48,154 nucleotides of DNA from Lysinibacillus halotolerans (GCF_003711845.1 NZ_RHLQ01000026.1:1-48154), one strand, 5' to 3'. Counted from the first letter of the stretch, positions 1 to 8,408 are shown. The notes: generated from the letters alone by a model not told the origin. Translations and numbers: made by a program.

Positions 1-343
1 TCCGGTTTGGACGGAATCCATAACTCTGGTCCGAAAATGTTTTGTCATATTCCTTCGATAAAATCTGCGAGATAGCTTGTTGAATCAAACGGTCTGTCAC
101 GGTTGGGATACCTAGTAAACGCACACCACCATCTGGTTTCGGGATTTCGACTCGACGTACTGGTTGCGGTTCATAGGTTCCATTCAAAATCTACGATTTA
201 ATGTTTTTCCAATTTTCGATAATGTGCTGTCGTAAGGTTTGTACGGGCATCATGTCTACTCCATGGCTTCCTTTATTCGCTTCAACTCGCTTTAGCGCTT
301 GTATCATGTTTTGCCGTTCGAGAATTTGATCCAACATCACCAT
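1..343 (-). pseudogene. ltrA: Group II intron reverse transcriptase/maturase, N-terminus, interrupted by stop
   Basis: The frame starts with ATG at 343 behind a GGAAAGG ribosome site and reads MVMLDQILERQNMIQALKRV, then NKGSHGVDMMPV, the usual N-terminus of intron-encoded reverse transcriptases. Codon 51 is TAG (bases 191-193 on the plus strand). The same frame then continues without another stop to the window edge as ILNGTYEPQPVRRVEIPKPD, GIPTVTDRLIQQAIS and SYGFRPNR, the conserved RT block with YGFRP. Glutamate or glutamine is common at the stop position in relatives, so a single G-to-T or C-to-T change is the simplest explanation. The copy is probably unable to make full-length maturase unless the stop is read through. 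A sequencing error cannot be excluded. Confidence 0.85.
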
Positions 344-891
344 TTCGTACCTTTCCGTGATTAGCTTATCTTCTTATGTCCATCTGAACTCCACCCTCCG
401 CAAATACCCTCGTGGGATTCACCACTACTTTCTAAGCGTGAGGTTTCTCTGTTTTCTGTGCTTATTCATTCTAGATGGAAAGCCAAGGGCTAATCTCTCT
501 CAATTGTTCAGTCCTTCCGAGTAATTCTAGACCTACTCGTACTATGACCTCTGCTGACTTCTGACAGTTCAGCTACTTGTCTCCAAGTAGGTTATGAAGG
601 GTACTTCACGTTTCTGTCAGACCTCCCCGGGTAAGCGTATGCACTTTCACACCATCTATCCGCCTCATTTACTTGATATGACCTTCGACAGAAGGAACTT
701 TGTTTTGTAATGCAAACTCATTCAATCATACCTAGCCTTATATGAGATTCGTGTTCCTCGGACCGGTGTTTTGCCTCCAGCTTCCTTCTGATTCCGCGTC
801 GCCACGGACACCCTTGCTCTTAGCTAACCTCTACTTCTGTCTTCGGGGTTCGGGACTTGCACCCTATAGTTCATACGCATGCCGGGCGCAC
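1..891 (-). mobile_element. Class C group II intron, 5' part (cut by window edge)
   Basis: Read on the minus strand the element begins at 891 with GTGCGCCCGGCATG, a bacterial group II 5' end. It continues with GGGTGCAAGTCCCGAAC, GGTGTCCGTGGCGAC, GAGGAACACGAA and, lower down, ACCCGGGGAGGTCTG and AGTCAGCAGAGGTCATAGTA. These blocks resemble, from memory, the structured Oceanobacillus iheyensis IIC intron (domains I to III). The reading frame of the intron protein follows from 343 downward, as expected for domain IV. The 5' exon is the hairpin terminator of the yktA operon, the preferred target type of class C introns. The 3' part (rest of the reverse transcriptase, domains V and VI) lies outside the window, so ribozyme integrity cannot be judged. 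Confidence 0.92.
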
Positions 892-931
892 ATTAAAAAG
901 GATTTGAAATGATAGCATTCCAAATCCTTTA
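892..931 (-). terminator. Intrinsic terminator of the yktA operon; intron insertion site
   Basis: A 10-bp stem (897-906 with 921-930) is followed on the minus strand by a short T-rich run that breaks off directly into the GTGCG of the intron at 891. It ends the minus-strand unit of yktA and the upstream flavoprotein gene. Confidence 0.85.
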
Positions 932-955
932 AAATTCATACATACAATTTTTTAG

Positions 956-1225
956 TTACATTTTAATGATTGTACCGTCTTCTTTTTCTTTCGTTTGTTT
1001 TACTACTTTATAGCTTACATAACCACTAACTTCTTCAAACTCACGAAAGACTGTTTTTTCTTCCGCTTGAGAAGGGACGATCTCTTTAAAGCGACGATAT
1101 CTAGCAAGCATATCTTCCCGTTTAATTCCTTTTTCATATGCTTGTTCTACCCCTTCAAAAAACTTTATCACATCAATAATTTCAGTTGTTGACCAATCTG
1201 GTGATAGTGGATAAGAATATTCCAT
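956..1225 (-). CDS. yktA: UPF0223 family protein YktA
   Basis: This 89-residue soluble protein matches the UPF0223 family (B. subtilis YktA) over its whole length: N-terminal [20 protein letters not shown], then a helix with [11 protein letters not shown] and a central [14 protein letters not shown] segment. The biochemical function of the family is unknown. The ATG at 1225 follows an AAGGTAGGG site. The gene lies 22 bases behind the flavoprotein gene and is probably cotranscribed with it, ending at the hairpin at 892-931. In B. subtilis yktA is also next to speA, so position supports the name. There is no signal peptide or membrane segment. Confidence 0.88.
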   Translation of the reverse strand: MEYSYPLSPDWSTTEIIDVIKFFEGVEQAYEKGIKREDMLARYRRFKEIVPSQAEEKTVFREFEEVSGYVSYKVVKQTKEKEDGTIIKM

Positions 1226-1247
1226 ACAAAACCCTACCTTTAAATTT

Positions 1248-2207
1248 TTAGTGACCCCATTTTACTCTTATTTGTTCAGCTTGCGCAACCATCCGCTCAA
1301 TTAACTCCTGTACGGATGGCACATCTTTTATCATTCCCGTTACTTGTCCAGCCCATCCAAAACCATTTTGATTGTCCCCATCATAAATAAATTTTTTATT
1401 TGCCTCTCCACTAATATAATCTTTTAATGCCTCGTATGTAGGTGTTTTATTTTCTATTTCTAAAATTTTTTCTGTAAACTCATTTTTTAATACACGAGCA
1501 GGAGCGCCAATTGACCGTTTAATAATCGTCGTATCCGTTTCTGAACTTTGTAGGAGTGCTTCAATATACTCCCGTGAAGCATGGACGCATTCCTTCGTTG
1601 CAATAAACCTTGTCCCCATTTCAATACCTTCAGCCCCTAACGCATGGGCAGCCATCCATCCACGGCCATCTCCAATACCTCCAGAAGCGATTACAGGAAT
1701 GGAAACACTATCTACTACTTGAGGAACAAGTACCATCGTTCCAACATCGTCCCGCCCTAAATGACCTCCCCCTTCTTGACCCACGACCATGATCGCGTCA
1801 GCTCCAAGTTGTTCAGCCTTTATGGCTTGTCTTTTTGCAGCAACTAATACTAACTTTTTTATTGTTGTCCCTTCTAATAATTGGAAGATTGGTGCCGGAT
1901 TACCTCCCGTCATTGAAATGACAGGTACATTTTCTTCCACTGCAACCTCCACCATTTCTTCATATCCTTTACCATACATTCCGATAGCAAAATTTACTCC
2001 AAAGGGGCGATCAGTTTTTTCCCGAGTTTTATAAATTTCTTCCCTTAGTAATTCCGGCGATTTTAAACTCATTGCTGTAATTTGACCTAATCCCCCAGCA
2101 TTCGATACTGCAGCAGCTAAATCAGAGTATGCTAAATAAGCTAACCCTCCTTGAATAATTGGATATTTTATCCCTAAAAGTCGTGTTATTCTTGTTTCCC
2201 AGTTCAT
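1248..2207 (-). CDS. Nitronate monooxygenase / FabK-like FMN oxidoreductase
   Basis: This 319-residue TIM-barrel flavoprotein belongs to the 2-nitropropane dioxygenase family, which includes nitronate monooxygenases and FabK enoyl-ACP reductases. Visible signatures are PIIQGG near residue 17, GGLGQI near 39, the glycine-rich [11 protein letters not shown] loop near 145 with the conserved histidine, and the phosphate-binding [11 protein letters not shown] and [11 protein letters not shown] near 175-200. Family members either oxidise alkyl nitronates or reduce enoyl-ACP; sequence reading alone does not decide between these. The start is ATG at 2207 with AAGGGGATG upstream. It is the first gene of a two-gene operon with yktA and is divergent from speA. 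This flavoprotein is not part of the B. subtilis speA-yktA order as I recall it. Confidence 0.85.
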   Translation of the reverse strand: MNWETRITRLLGIKYPIIQGGLAYLAYSDLAAAVSNAGGLGQITAMSLKSPELLREEIYKTREKTDRPFGVNFAIGMYGKGYEEMVEVAVEENVPVISMTGGNPAPIFQLLEGTTIKKLVLVAAKRQAIKAEQLGADAIMVVGQEGGGHLGRDDVGTMVLVPQVVDSVSIPVIASGGIGDGRGWMAAHALGAEGIEMGTRFIATKECVHASREYIEALLQSSETDTTIIKRSIGAPARVLKNEFTEKILEIENKTPTYEALKDYISGEANKKFIYDGDNQNGFGWAGQVTGMIKDVPSVQELIERMVAQAEQIRVKWGH

Positions 2208-2349
2208 AACGTCATCCCCTTTTTCACATTCTATTAATAATTTCTCTCACATTAGAAAAATTCCTTTAAATTTATGTAGTCATGAAGTTGAATAGGTGCT
2301 ATAATTCTTCTTGTTTTCAAAATTTATATAAAGTGAGGTGGTACCTGCG

Positions 2350-3819
2350 TTGTCACAATTAGAGACTCCATTGTTCGACGTATTACTCAAACATCGAAAT
2401 AGACATCCAATACAATTTCATATTCCTGGACATAAAAAAGGTCAAGGAATGGACCCAGCCTTTCGTGAGTTCGTCGGAGACAACGTTTTATCAATTGATT
2501 TAATCAATATTGCTCCACTAGATGATTTACATTCACCAAAAGGCGCTATTAAAGAAGCTCAAAAGTTAGCTGCTGAAGCCTTTGGTGCTGACCATACATT
2601 TTTTTCCGTTCAAGGTACTAGTGGCGCTATCATGGCGATGATTTTAACTGTCGTCGGTCCAGGTGATAAAATTTTGGTACCACGGAATGTTCATAAATCA
2701 ACAATGTCTGCAATTGTTTTAGCTGGAGCCATCCCTATTTTTATCCATCCTGAAGTCGATGAAGAATATGGTATTGCTCATGGTATATCAGCTGAATCGG
2801 TTGAAAAAGCGTTAAAAACATATCCAGATGCAAAAGCTATGTTAGTTATTAATCCTACTTACTTTGGTTTTGCAGCTGATTTAAAACGAATTGTTGATAT
2901 TGTCCATGCCCATAACATCCCTGTTATTGTGGATGAAGCGCATGGTGTGCATATTAAATTCCATGACGAATTACCGATATCTGCTATGCAGGCAGGGGCA
3001 GATATGGCTGCAACGAGCGTGCATAAATTAGGTGGTTCGATGACACAAAGTTCTGTATTGAACGTAAAAGAAGGATTAGTATCGGTAAACCGAGTACAAT
3101 CCGTTCTTTCGATGTTAACAACTACTTCAACTTCATATCCAATACTCGCTTCGTTAGACTGTGCTAGACGTCAATTAGCAGTACATGGATATGATTTAAT
3201 TGATGAAACAATTCGCCTTGCTAAAGATGCAAGAAAACGAATTAATAAAATTCCCCACTTAAAAGTGGCTGGTAGAGAAAAACTACATTCCTCTGCAACA
3301 TTTGATATGGATATTACAAAGATTCTAATCAGTGTAAAAGATTTAGGAATTACAGGTCATCAAGCTGAAGAATGGTTACGTCTTAACGCCAATATAGAAG
3401 TTGAATTATCTGACCTTTATAATATCCTCTGCTTAGTAACATTAGGGGATACGAAAAAAGAAATTAATTTACTAGTGAATGCTCTACAAAGAATGTCATT
3501 AGCTTTTGAGTCAGATGCATCCGTAAAAGAAACGAACGTAAATATCCCTGATATTCCAGCTCTTGCGATGACACCTCGAGATGCCTTCTACTCTAGCACA
3601 GAAGTAATGCCGTTAGAAGAATCTGTTGGGTATATTTGTGCAGAATTCATCATGGTATATCCCCCTGGTATTCCTATTTTTATTCCTGGGGAAATAATTA
3701 CTGAAGATAATATCCGATATATCCAAATGAATATCGAAGCTGGATTACCTGTTCAAGGGCCAGAGGATCTTTCGTTAAAAACGATTCGCGTTATTAAAGA
3801 ACGAAAACCAATTTTTTAA
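2350..3819 (+). CDS. speA: Arginine decarboxylase (Orn/Lys/Arg decarboxylase, SpeA)
   Basis: The enzyme is a PLP-dependent fold-type I decarboxylase that makes agmatine from arginine, the first step of polyamine synthesis in Bacillus. It has QFHIPGHKKG near the N-terminus, SVQGTSGAIMA, the DEAHGVH motif near 195-201, the Schiff-base lysine in ATSVHKLGG (about residue 226) and the C-terminal YPPGIPIFIPGE. I place the start at TTG 2350: the GTGAGGTGG run at 2333-2341 is then the ribosome site at normal spacing, and the protein begins MSQLETPL, matching the B. subtilis SpeA start. The length is 489 residues, normal for the family. A GTG at 2338 is in frame but lies inside the ribosome site. A polyamine uptake operon lies at 25-29 kb in the same window. 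Confidence 0.93.
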   Translation: MSQLETPLFDVLLKHRNRHPIQFHIPGHKKGQGMDPAFREFVGDNVLSIDLINIAPLDDLHSPKGAIKEAQKLAAEAFGADHTFFSVQGTSGAIMAMILTVVGPGDKILVPRNVHKSTMSAIVLAGAIPIFIHPEVDEEYGIAHGISAESVEKALKTYPDAKAMLVINPTYFGFAADLKRIVDIVHAHNIPVIVDEAHGVHIKFHDELPISAMQAGADMAATSVHKLGGSMTQSSVLNVKEGLVSVNRVQSVLSMLTTTSTSYPILASLDCARRQLAVHGYDLIDETIRLAKDARKRINKIPHLKVAGREKLHSSATFDMDITKILISVKDLGITGHQAEEWLRLNANIEVELSDLYNILCLVTLGDTKKEINLLVNALQRMSLAFESDASVKETNVNIPDIPALAMTPRDAFYSSTEVMPLEESVGYICAEFIMVYPPGIPIFIPGEIITEDNIRYIQMNIEAGLPVQGPEDLSLKTIRVIKERKPIF

Positions 3820-3840
3820 TTACAATTTCAACTAGTAAAA

Positions 3841-3875
3841 GAGGATGTCTGCTATTTAAGACATCCTCTTTTTTT
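3841..3875. terminator. Bidirectional terminator between speA and lrgB
   Basis: A perfect 10-bp stem (3841-3850 with 3859-3868) and 8-base loop is followed by seven or more T on the plus strand. An A-rich flank on the other side lets it also serve the convergent lrgB unit. Confidence 0.9.
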
Positions 3876-3878
3876 ACA

Positions 3879-4559
3879 TCAAAAGAAGATAAATACAAAA
3901 ATCGGACATAATATGGCACCAATTACTGCACTTAATCCCATCGATAATGAACCAATTGACAAATCTTCTTCCCCATATTCTTTTAACTTTGTAATTCCAA
4001 CACCGTGACTGGCACTTCCCATGGAGATTCCTCTACTAATAGGAGAATGAACTTTCCCCACCTTATAAATTACCGAGCCAAATAAAGCTCCAGTAAATCC
4101 TGCAATCATGACGAAGACTGCAGTTAATGGTGGAATTCCACCAATCGTTTCACTCACTTGCATCGCAATAGGAGTCGTCAACGATTTTGGCAAGGCTGTT
4201 AAAATATATGAATCATCCAATTTAAATAATTTTAAAATGATATATACACTAATTAAACCACTAAACATAGCGATGAAAATACCCGATAGAATCGTATATT
4301 TGAATTTCATGATTAACTGTTTTTGATTATATAAAGGATACGCTAACCCAACGACTGCAGGTCCTAATAAATGTTGAATATACTTACCACCTTCCATATA
4401 GTCGGAAAAAGGGATATTCAATAATAACAGCGCTGCGATGATAACGATTGTTGTTGTTAAGATTGGCAATAAAAAAGGGTAAGGATATTTTTTATGTAAT
4501 TGATTGAATAACAAAAATAAAACAACTGTACTAATGATGAAGATGATTGCTTTTAACAA
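3879..4559 (-). CDS. lrgB: LrgB/CidB family membrane protein
   Basis: This 226-residue polytopic membrane protein carries the LrgB/CidB signatures: LPKSLTTPIAMQVSE near residue 122 and ISMGSASHGVGITKL near 178, between hydrophobic segments. The family works with LrgA/CidA. These pairs were first described as holin/antiholin-like regulators of murein hydrolase activity, and B. subtilis YsbAB (PftAB) is a pyruvate transporter. The start is TTG at 4559, seven to eight bases behind a clear GGAGG, so the gene overlaps the end of lrgA by 29 bases, a sign of translational coupling. Position close to pdhABCD favours a pyruvate or short-acid role, but this is inference. Whether it is Lrg- or Cid-type is not resolved. 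Confidence 0.87.
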   Translation of the reverse strand: MLKAIIFIISTVVLFLLFNQLHKKYPYPFLLPILTTTIVIIAALLLLNIPFSDYMEGGKYIQHLLGPAVVGLAYPLYNQKQLIMKFKYTILSGIFIAMFSGLISVYIILKLFKLDDSYILTALPKSLTTPIAMQVSETIGGIPPLTAVFVMIAGFTGALFGSVIYKVGKVHSPISRGISMGSASHGVGITKLKEYGEEDLSIGSLSMGLSAVIGAILCPIFVFIFF

Positions 4560-4947
4560 CCTCGTTGCCTCCTTCCCTTTTCTCCTTTAATTTTAATTCC
4601 TTTTGTTCGATTTTTTCACTTAATTTACTCGTAAATAATATAGTAATTACAGTACTAATAAATATCGTCGCCATTAATATAATTCCTTCTATTGACAACA
4701 ACTCAGGATAATCAATAATTCCTACAATTGGCGGAATGAAAAATAGCGTCATAAAGGCAATGAGAAAGCCCGCTCCTTCTCGAATGTATTCAACCTTTAC
4801 CCATTTCATTTGTAAACAAATAGCGAGCAATATTAAACCAACAATACTAGCTGGTAAAGGTAACTTAGTTATTTCTACAAAGAACACTCCTAAATAATAA
4901 AAAATATATAAGATAGCGATTTGAGCTATAATACGGATAATTCTCAT
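4531..4947 (-). CDS. lrgA: LrgA/CidA family membrane protein
   Basis: This 138-residue protein has four predicted membrane segments and the family pattern: an N-terminal IAQIAILYIFYYLG, then LPLPASIVGLILLAICL and GAGFLIAFMTLFFIPPIVGI. It ends in a charged tail (KLSEKIEQKELKLKEKREGG). It is the partner of the downstream lrgB. The ATG at 4947 is the first possible start, because an in-frame TAA lies two codons upstream. The only strong ribosome site (GGGGGGAGG) is about 27 bases away, beyond a small hairpin (see separate entry). The unit has its own promoter behind the tctA terminator, so it need not follow tct expression. Confidence 0.87.
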   Translation of the reverse strand: MRIIRIIAQIAILYIFYYLGVFFVEITKLPLPASIVGLILLAICLQMKWVKVEYIREGAGFLIAFMTLFFIPPIVGIIDYPELLSIEGIILMATIFISTVITILFTSKLSEKIEQKELKLKEKREGGNEVVKSNHLHH

Positions 4948-4953
4948 CTTTTA

Positions 4954-4982
4954 GCAAAAGGGCTAACCTTTTGCCTCCCCCC
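4954..4982 (-). promoter_or_regulatory. Hairpin between Shine-Dalgarno run and lrgA start
   Basis: An 8-bp perfect stem (4954-4961 with 4967-4974, 5-base loop) sits between the purine run GGGGGGAGG (4974-4982) and the ATG at 4947. When folded, the stem would leave about seven unpaired bases between its foot and the start codon. Confidence 0.5.
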
Positions 4983-4997
4983 TTTCTTAATACAGTT

Positions 4998-5026
4998 ATT
5001 GTACGCCTATGAAAAATAGCTGTCTA
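4998..5026 (-). promoter_or_regulatory. Sigma-A type promoter for lrgAB
   Basis: On the minus strand TAGACA (5021-5026) and TACAAT (4998-5003) are separated by 17 bases; each matches its consensus at five of six positions. It lies between the tctA terminator and lrgA. Confidence 0.6.
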
Positions 5027-5039
5027 TAATGTTAGAAAA

Positions 5040-5074
5040 TAAAAGAAAGACAAAGCAGAATTTCTACTTTGTCT
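5040..5074 (-). terminator. Terminator of the tct operon
   Basis: An 8-bp stem (5048-5055 with 5067-5074), with further inner pairing, is followed on the minus strand by TTCTTTTATTTT. It separates tctA from lrgAB. Confidence 0.75.
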
Positions 5075-5094
5075 CGAAAAATGATACCTTAATT

Positions 5095-6621
5095 CTATTC
5101 TTCTTCATTTACAATAACTTTTCTACCTGTAACTTTTAAAATTAAAGGCACAATGATCCACGCTGCAGCAATGATTAAAAATACAAGGGATAAAGGACTT
5201 GTGACAAAAATACTCCAATCCCCATTTGAAATTGTTAATGCTCGACGCATATTATTCTCAATCATCGGTCCAAGTACTAATGCTAAAACAATTGGTGCTA
5301 CAGGATAATCATTTTTTGACAATAAATACCCTAATACACCACAAGCAAGCAATAAATATAAATCAAAGGTTGTATATTGGACTGCATAAACACCAAAGAA
5401 GGAGATGGCAATAATAATTGGTAGTAAATACTTTTTAGGCGTTTGAATAATCTTTGCAAACACTTTTACTAAAGGCATGTTTAATATTAATAAAACGAAG
5501 TTTCCAATAAACATACTTGCAATTAATCCCCAAGCAATTTCAGGGTGATCATCAAATAGTAAAGGACCTGGTTGCACATTATACATAATAAGAGCTCCCA
5601 TTAAAATTGCTGTTGTTCCTGATCCTGGAATACCTAATGTTAATAGTGGAATCATTGCACCGCCTGAAGCTGCATTATTCGCTGATTCTGGTGCTGCAAC
5701 GCCTGCAATATTTCCTTTCCCAAAGGAGTCGGGATTTTTACTTATCTTTTTTTCTGTCATATAAGAAAAGAAGGATGCTAACGTTGCACCAGCTCCTGGT
5801 AATACTCCAATGAAAAATCCAAGTAAAGAACCACGGGTAATTGGCTTCGCACTATCTTTCAAATCTTGTTTTGTTGGCAAAATGCGATTGATTTTTGCTA
5901 TAGGCGCATCACCATTATCCCTTTCTAAAATCGTTTTAAATACTTCTCCTAATGCAAATAGCCCTACAGCAATCGTTAAAAATTCCAATCCTCCATAAAG
6001 TACTGGAAGATCATATGTAAAACGGGCAATCCCTGATACTGCATCAATTCCAATCGTACCAAGCATTAAACCAAATACGGTCATCATTAATGCTTTTGTC
6101 ATCGATTTTCCAGCTAAACCACTCACAGCACATAACCCTAATAACATAAGGGAAAAATATTCTGCCGGTCCAAATTCTAATGCAAGATTCGATAATGGTT
6201 TCGCTAATAGCACTAGACCAAGAAGAGCTATAATACCCGCAACAAAGGAACCTATTGCTGCAATAGATAACGCAGCACCTGCTCGACCTTTTTGTGCCAT
6301 TTGATAACCATCTAAAGCTGTCACAACCGATGAAGACTCACCAGGTGTATTTAATAAAATTGAAGTTGTAGAACCTCCATACATCGCACCATAATAAACT
6401 CCAGCTAATAAAATAATAGAGCTTGCGGCTGCAGCATCTGTAGGCATTCCTGATGTTAAAGTAGCAGTAACCGGAATGAGCAATGCGACTCCACTCATTG
6501 GACCTATCCCTGGTAGAACCCCAACAGCAGTTCCAATAACTACCCCAATAAAGGCAAATAATAAATTATGCCATTGAAGTGCTACAGCGAATCCATCAAA
6601 TAAATATTGAATTGTACTCAT
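5095..6621 (-). CDS. tctA: Tripartite tricarboxylate transporter, large membrane subunit TctA
   Basis: This 508-residue TctA-family protein has about a dozen hydrophobic segments and the family's paired glycine-rich motifs: GVLPGIGPMSGVALLIPVT near residue 33, GGSTTSILLNTPGESSSVVT near 83 and GVLPGAGATLASFFSY near 275. GIPGSGTTAILMGALI is near 333. TctA with TctB forms the membrane part of a secondary transporter fed by the binding protein TctC; known substrates are citrate, tricarballylate and other carboxylates. The ATG at 6621 follows GAGGTG. It is the last gene of tctC-tctB-tctA, 15 bases after tctB. The exact substrate cannot be read from sequence; a CitA-like sensor upstream suggests a di- or tricarboxylate. 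Confidence 0.92.
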   Translation of the reverse strand: MSTIQYLFDGFAVALQWHNLLFAFIGVVIGTAVGVLPGIGPMSGVALLIPVTATLTSGMPTDAAAASSIILLAGVYYGAMYGGSTTSILLNTPGESSSVVTALDGYQMAQKGRAGAALSIAAIGSFVAGIIALLGLVLLAKPLSNLALEFGPAEYFSLMLLGLCAVSGLAGKSMTKALMMTVFGLMLGTIGIDAVSGIARFTYDLPVLYGGLEFLTIAVGLFALGEVFKTILERDNGDAPIAKINRILPTKQDLKDSAKPITRGSLLGFFIGVLPGAGATLASFFSYMTEKKISKNPDSFGKGNIAGVAAPESANNAASGGAMIPLLTLGIPGSGTTAILMGALIMYNVQPGPLLFDDHPEIAWGLIASMFIGNFVLLILNMPLVKVFAKIIQTPKKYLLPIIIAISFFGVYAVQYTTFDLYLLLACGVLGYLLSKNDYPVAPIVLALVLGPMIENNMRRALTISNGDWSIFVTSPLSLVFLIIAAAWIIVPLILKVTGRKVIVNEEE

Positions 6622-6636
6622 TTCAACACCTCTTAT

Positions 6637-7086
6637 TTAAAATAACGAAAATTTCGGTAATGCCCCACCGAGCAACTGAACATACATTGTATACACACCT
6701 ATTGCGAAAATTGCTGAAATGATTATCGTTGATAGGATTTTTCCTTTCTCCATCACTTGGAATGCAACGACTAAAAAGATGAAAGTTGAGAACACATACC
6801 CGATGATTTCCAATAAAAAAATATAAAGAATAGCAGAAATAAAGATTATGCCAAATTTTTTAAACTCAAAGGTTGTTTTCCCTTTATTTTCTGATTTACT
6901 TTTAAATGTTTCATATAACAAACGTAAACTTAAAAGTCCTAATATAATTCCTAATATTAATGGATATGTCTTTGGTCCAATTGTGGAGCCATAAGCACTT
7001 CCGGAAATTTTCAAGCTTTCCGAAATAAATAAAATGCTTATTAATAAAAAAACTATTCCAGCGATTTTATCAAACGTCTTTGTCAT
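6637..7086 (-). CDS. tctB: Tripartite tricarboxylate transporter, small membrane subunit TctB
   Basis: This protein of about 149 residues has four predicted membrane segments (roughly 8-26, 38-56, 77-98 and 118-140), as usual for TctB, and the family-type GPKTYPLILGIILGLLSLRL segment after the first helix. TctB is small and poorly conserved; it pairs with TctA in the membrane. The ATG at 7086 lies at good distance from GAGGTG; a GTG one codon upstream is possible. A strong hairpin with a T run separates it from tctC, so tctBA is probably made at a lower level than the binding protein. Confidence 0.85.
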   Translation of the reverse strand: MTKTFDKIAGIVFLLISILFISESLKISGSAYGSTIGPKTYPLILGIILGLLSLRLLYETFKSKSENKGKTTFEFKKFGIIFISAILYIFLLEIIGYVFSTFIFLVVAFQVMEKGKILSTIIISAIFAIGVYTMYVQLLGGALPKFSLF

Positions 7087-7104
7087 CACTGCACCTCATT
7101 CATT

Positions 7105-7145
7105 AAAAAAATGGGCTGTCCTCTAAGAAATTCTTATCGGACAGC
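7105..7145 (-). terminator. Intercistronic hairpin terminator between tctC and tctB
   Basis: The 7-bp outer stem (7115-7121 with 7139-7145) has inner pairing and is followed on the minus strand by a T run at 7105-7111. It lies inside the operon, so it probably works as a partial terminator or an mRNA 3'-end stabiliser for tctC. Confidence 0.8.
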
Positions 7146-7152
7146 TATTACA

Positions 7153-8172
7153 TTATTTATGCATATCTAATGCTTTTAATAAGTCACCAATTACTTTTTC
7201 CTGTTCCTCTAAAAATGCTGTAAACTCTTCGGCATTACGATATTCGCTTGCCCAACCGTTACGTTCTAATTCCGTTTTCCATTCTTCTGTTTCTACCATT
7301 TCTTCGAATTTTTTCGTCCAATAGTCAAATGCTTCATCCGACATATTTTTTGGTCCAAAAATTCCTCTCCAAATCGTGAACTCTGCATCGATACCTAGTT
7401 CTTGGAATGTTGGGACATCTTCTAAGACGCCTGTTAAACGTTCAGTTGAACTAACCGCTAACACTTTTACATCCCCCGATTTCACATATTCACCTATTGC
7501 AGATGCATCTGTAGCAATCATATCAGCATTTCCACCTAATAACGCTGCAACCGCTTCTCCACCACCGTCATAAGAAACATACTTTACGTTTTTCGGATCG
7601 ATACCATACTTAAAGGCTGGTAATATACCAATTAGATGATCCATTGAGCCCGGTGCTGAACCACCAGCTAATGTAATAGAAGAAGGATCTTCTTTAATCG
7701 CATCTAATATTTCCGTTAAACTGTTGTATGGTGAATCCGCTTTCACAACAATTGCTCCATAATCTCTCGTTAACTGAGCAAGTGGTTTTGTATCTTTATA
7801 ACCGTAAGGACTATTTCCTTCTGCTTTTAAATTATTGACAATAATTGGTGGTGATTTTGCCATTAACATATAATCGTTATTAGCTTCTTTTGTAGCAAAC
7901 TCTGCCATAAATACCGCTCCGCCACCACCGGCTCTATTTTCAACTGTAATTGCCTTTTCTACTAAACCTGTTTCAGACATAACCTTTGAAACAGCACGTG
8001 CTGTTAAATCCCAGCCACCACCAGCTCCAGATGGTGCAACCATTACGATATTACTTTCTGGATAACTAGAATTTGAATCTCCCTCACTTGAAGATTTTGA
8101 ACTATTGCTACCACACGCTGCTAAAATAAAAGAAAGTGTAAGTACAATACTAAGCATTAATTGTTTTTTCAT
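7153..8172 (-). CDS. tctC: Tripartite tricarboxylate transporter substrate-binding lipoprotein TctC
   Basis: This 339-residue extracytoplasmic solute receptor of the TctC (Bug) family starts with a lipoprotein signal: MKKQLMLSIVLTLSFILAAC, with the lipobox cysteine at residue 20, followed by a serine-rich linker. Family features are IVMVAPSGAGGGWDLTARAV at the N-lobe, ENRAGGGGAVFMAEF, and LAGGSAPGSMDHL near the middle. The ATG at 8172 follows AAGGGGG. ATG and GTG codons upstream are in frame but would put charged residues before the signal. The gene is first in tctCBA, with a cre site 52 bases upstream and a CitAB-type sensor pair just behind it on the same strand. Confidence 0.92.
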   Translation of the reverse strand: MKKQLMLSIVLTLSFILAACGSNSSKSSSEGDSNSSYPESNIVMVAPSGAGGGWDLTARAVSKVMSETGLVEKAITVENRAGGGGAVFMAEFATKEANNDYMLMAKSPPIIVNNLKAEGNSPYGYKDTKPLAQLTRDYGAIVVKADSPYNSLTEILDAIKEDPSSITLAGGSAPGSMDHLIGILPAFKYGIDPKNVKYVSYDGGGEAVAALLGGNADMIATDASAIGEYVKSGDVKVLAVSSTERLTGVLEDVPTFQELGIDAEFTIWRGIFGPKNMSDEAFDYWTKKFEEMVETEEWKTELERNGWASEYRNAEEFTAFLEEQEKVIGDLLKALDMHK

Positions 8173-8223
8173 AATATCCCCCTTATGCATCCCCATTTTT
8201 TATGAATGTCTAACTGTACTTTA

Positions 8224-8238
8224 ATGAAAGCGCATACT
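8224..8238. promoter_or_regulatory. cre site (CcpA operator) upstream of tctC
   Basis: ATGAAAGCGCATACT fits the cre consensus WTGNAANCGNWNNCW at every fixed position. It overlaps a possible minus-strand promoter with TTGTAA and TAAAGT at 17-base spacing. It predicts glucose repression of the transporter. Confidence 0.7.
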
Positions 8239-8332
8239 TATTACAATAAAAGTAAAATAAAATGATATTAATTCCATAAAGCCTATTTTGTTCATAATGT
8301 TCACGAGAATATGTAGAGATGAATAGAAAAAT

Positions 8333-8355
8333 AAAAAAAGCACCAAAACTGGTGC
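8333..8355 (-). terminator. Terminator of the sensor/regulator operon
   Basis: The stem GCACCA/TGGTGC (8340-8345 with 8350-8355) is followed on the minus strand by seven T. It separates the two-component genes from tctC. Confidence 0.85.
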
Positions 8356-8408
8356 AATTTAAATGGAATCGTTATTAAATTTAACTTCCCTTTTTATGGA
8401 ATTTCTTA

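Noticed and set aside
2338-2349. GTG start for speA
   Set aside because: The GTG is inside the GTGAGGTGG ribosome site. The TTG at 2350 has correct spacing and gives the family N-terminus.
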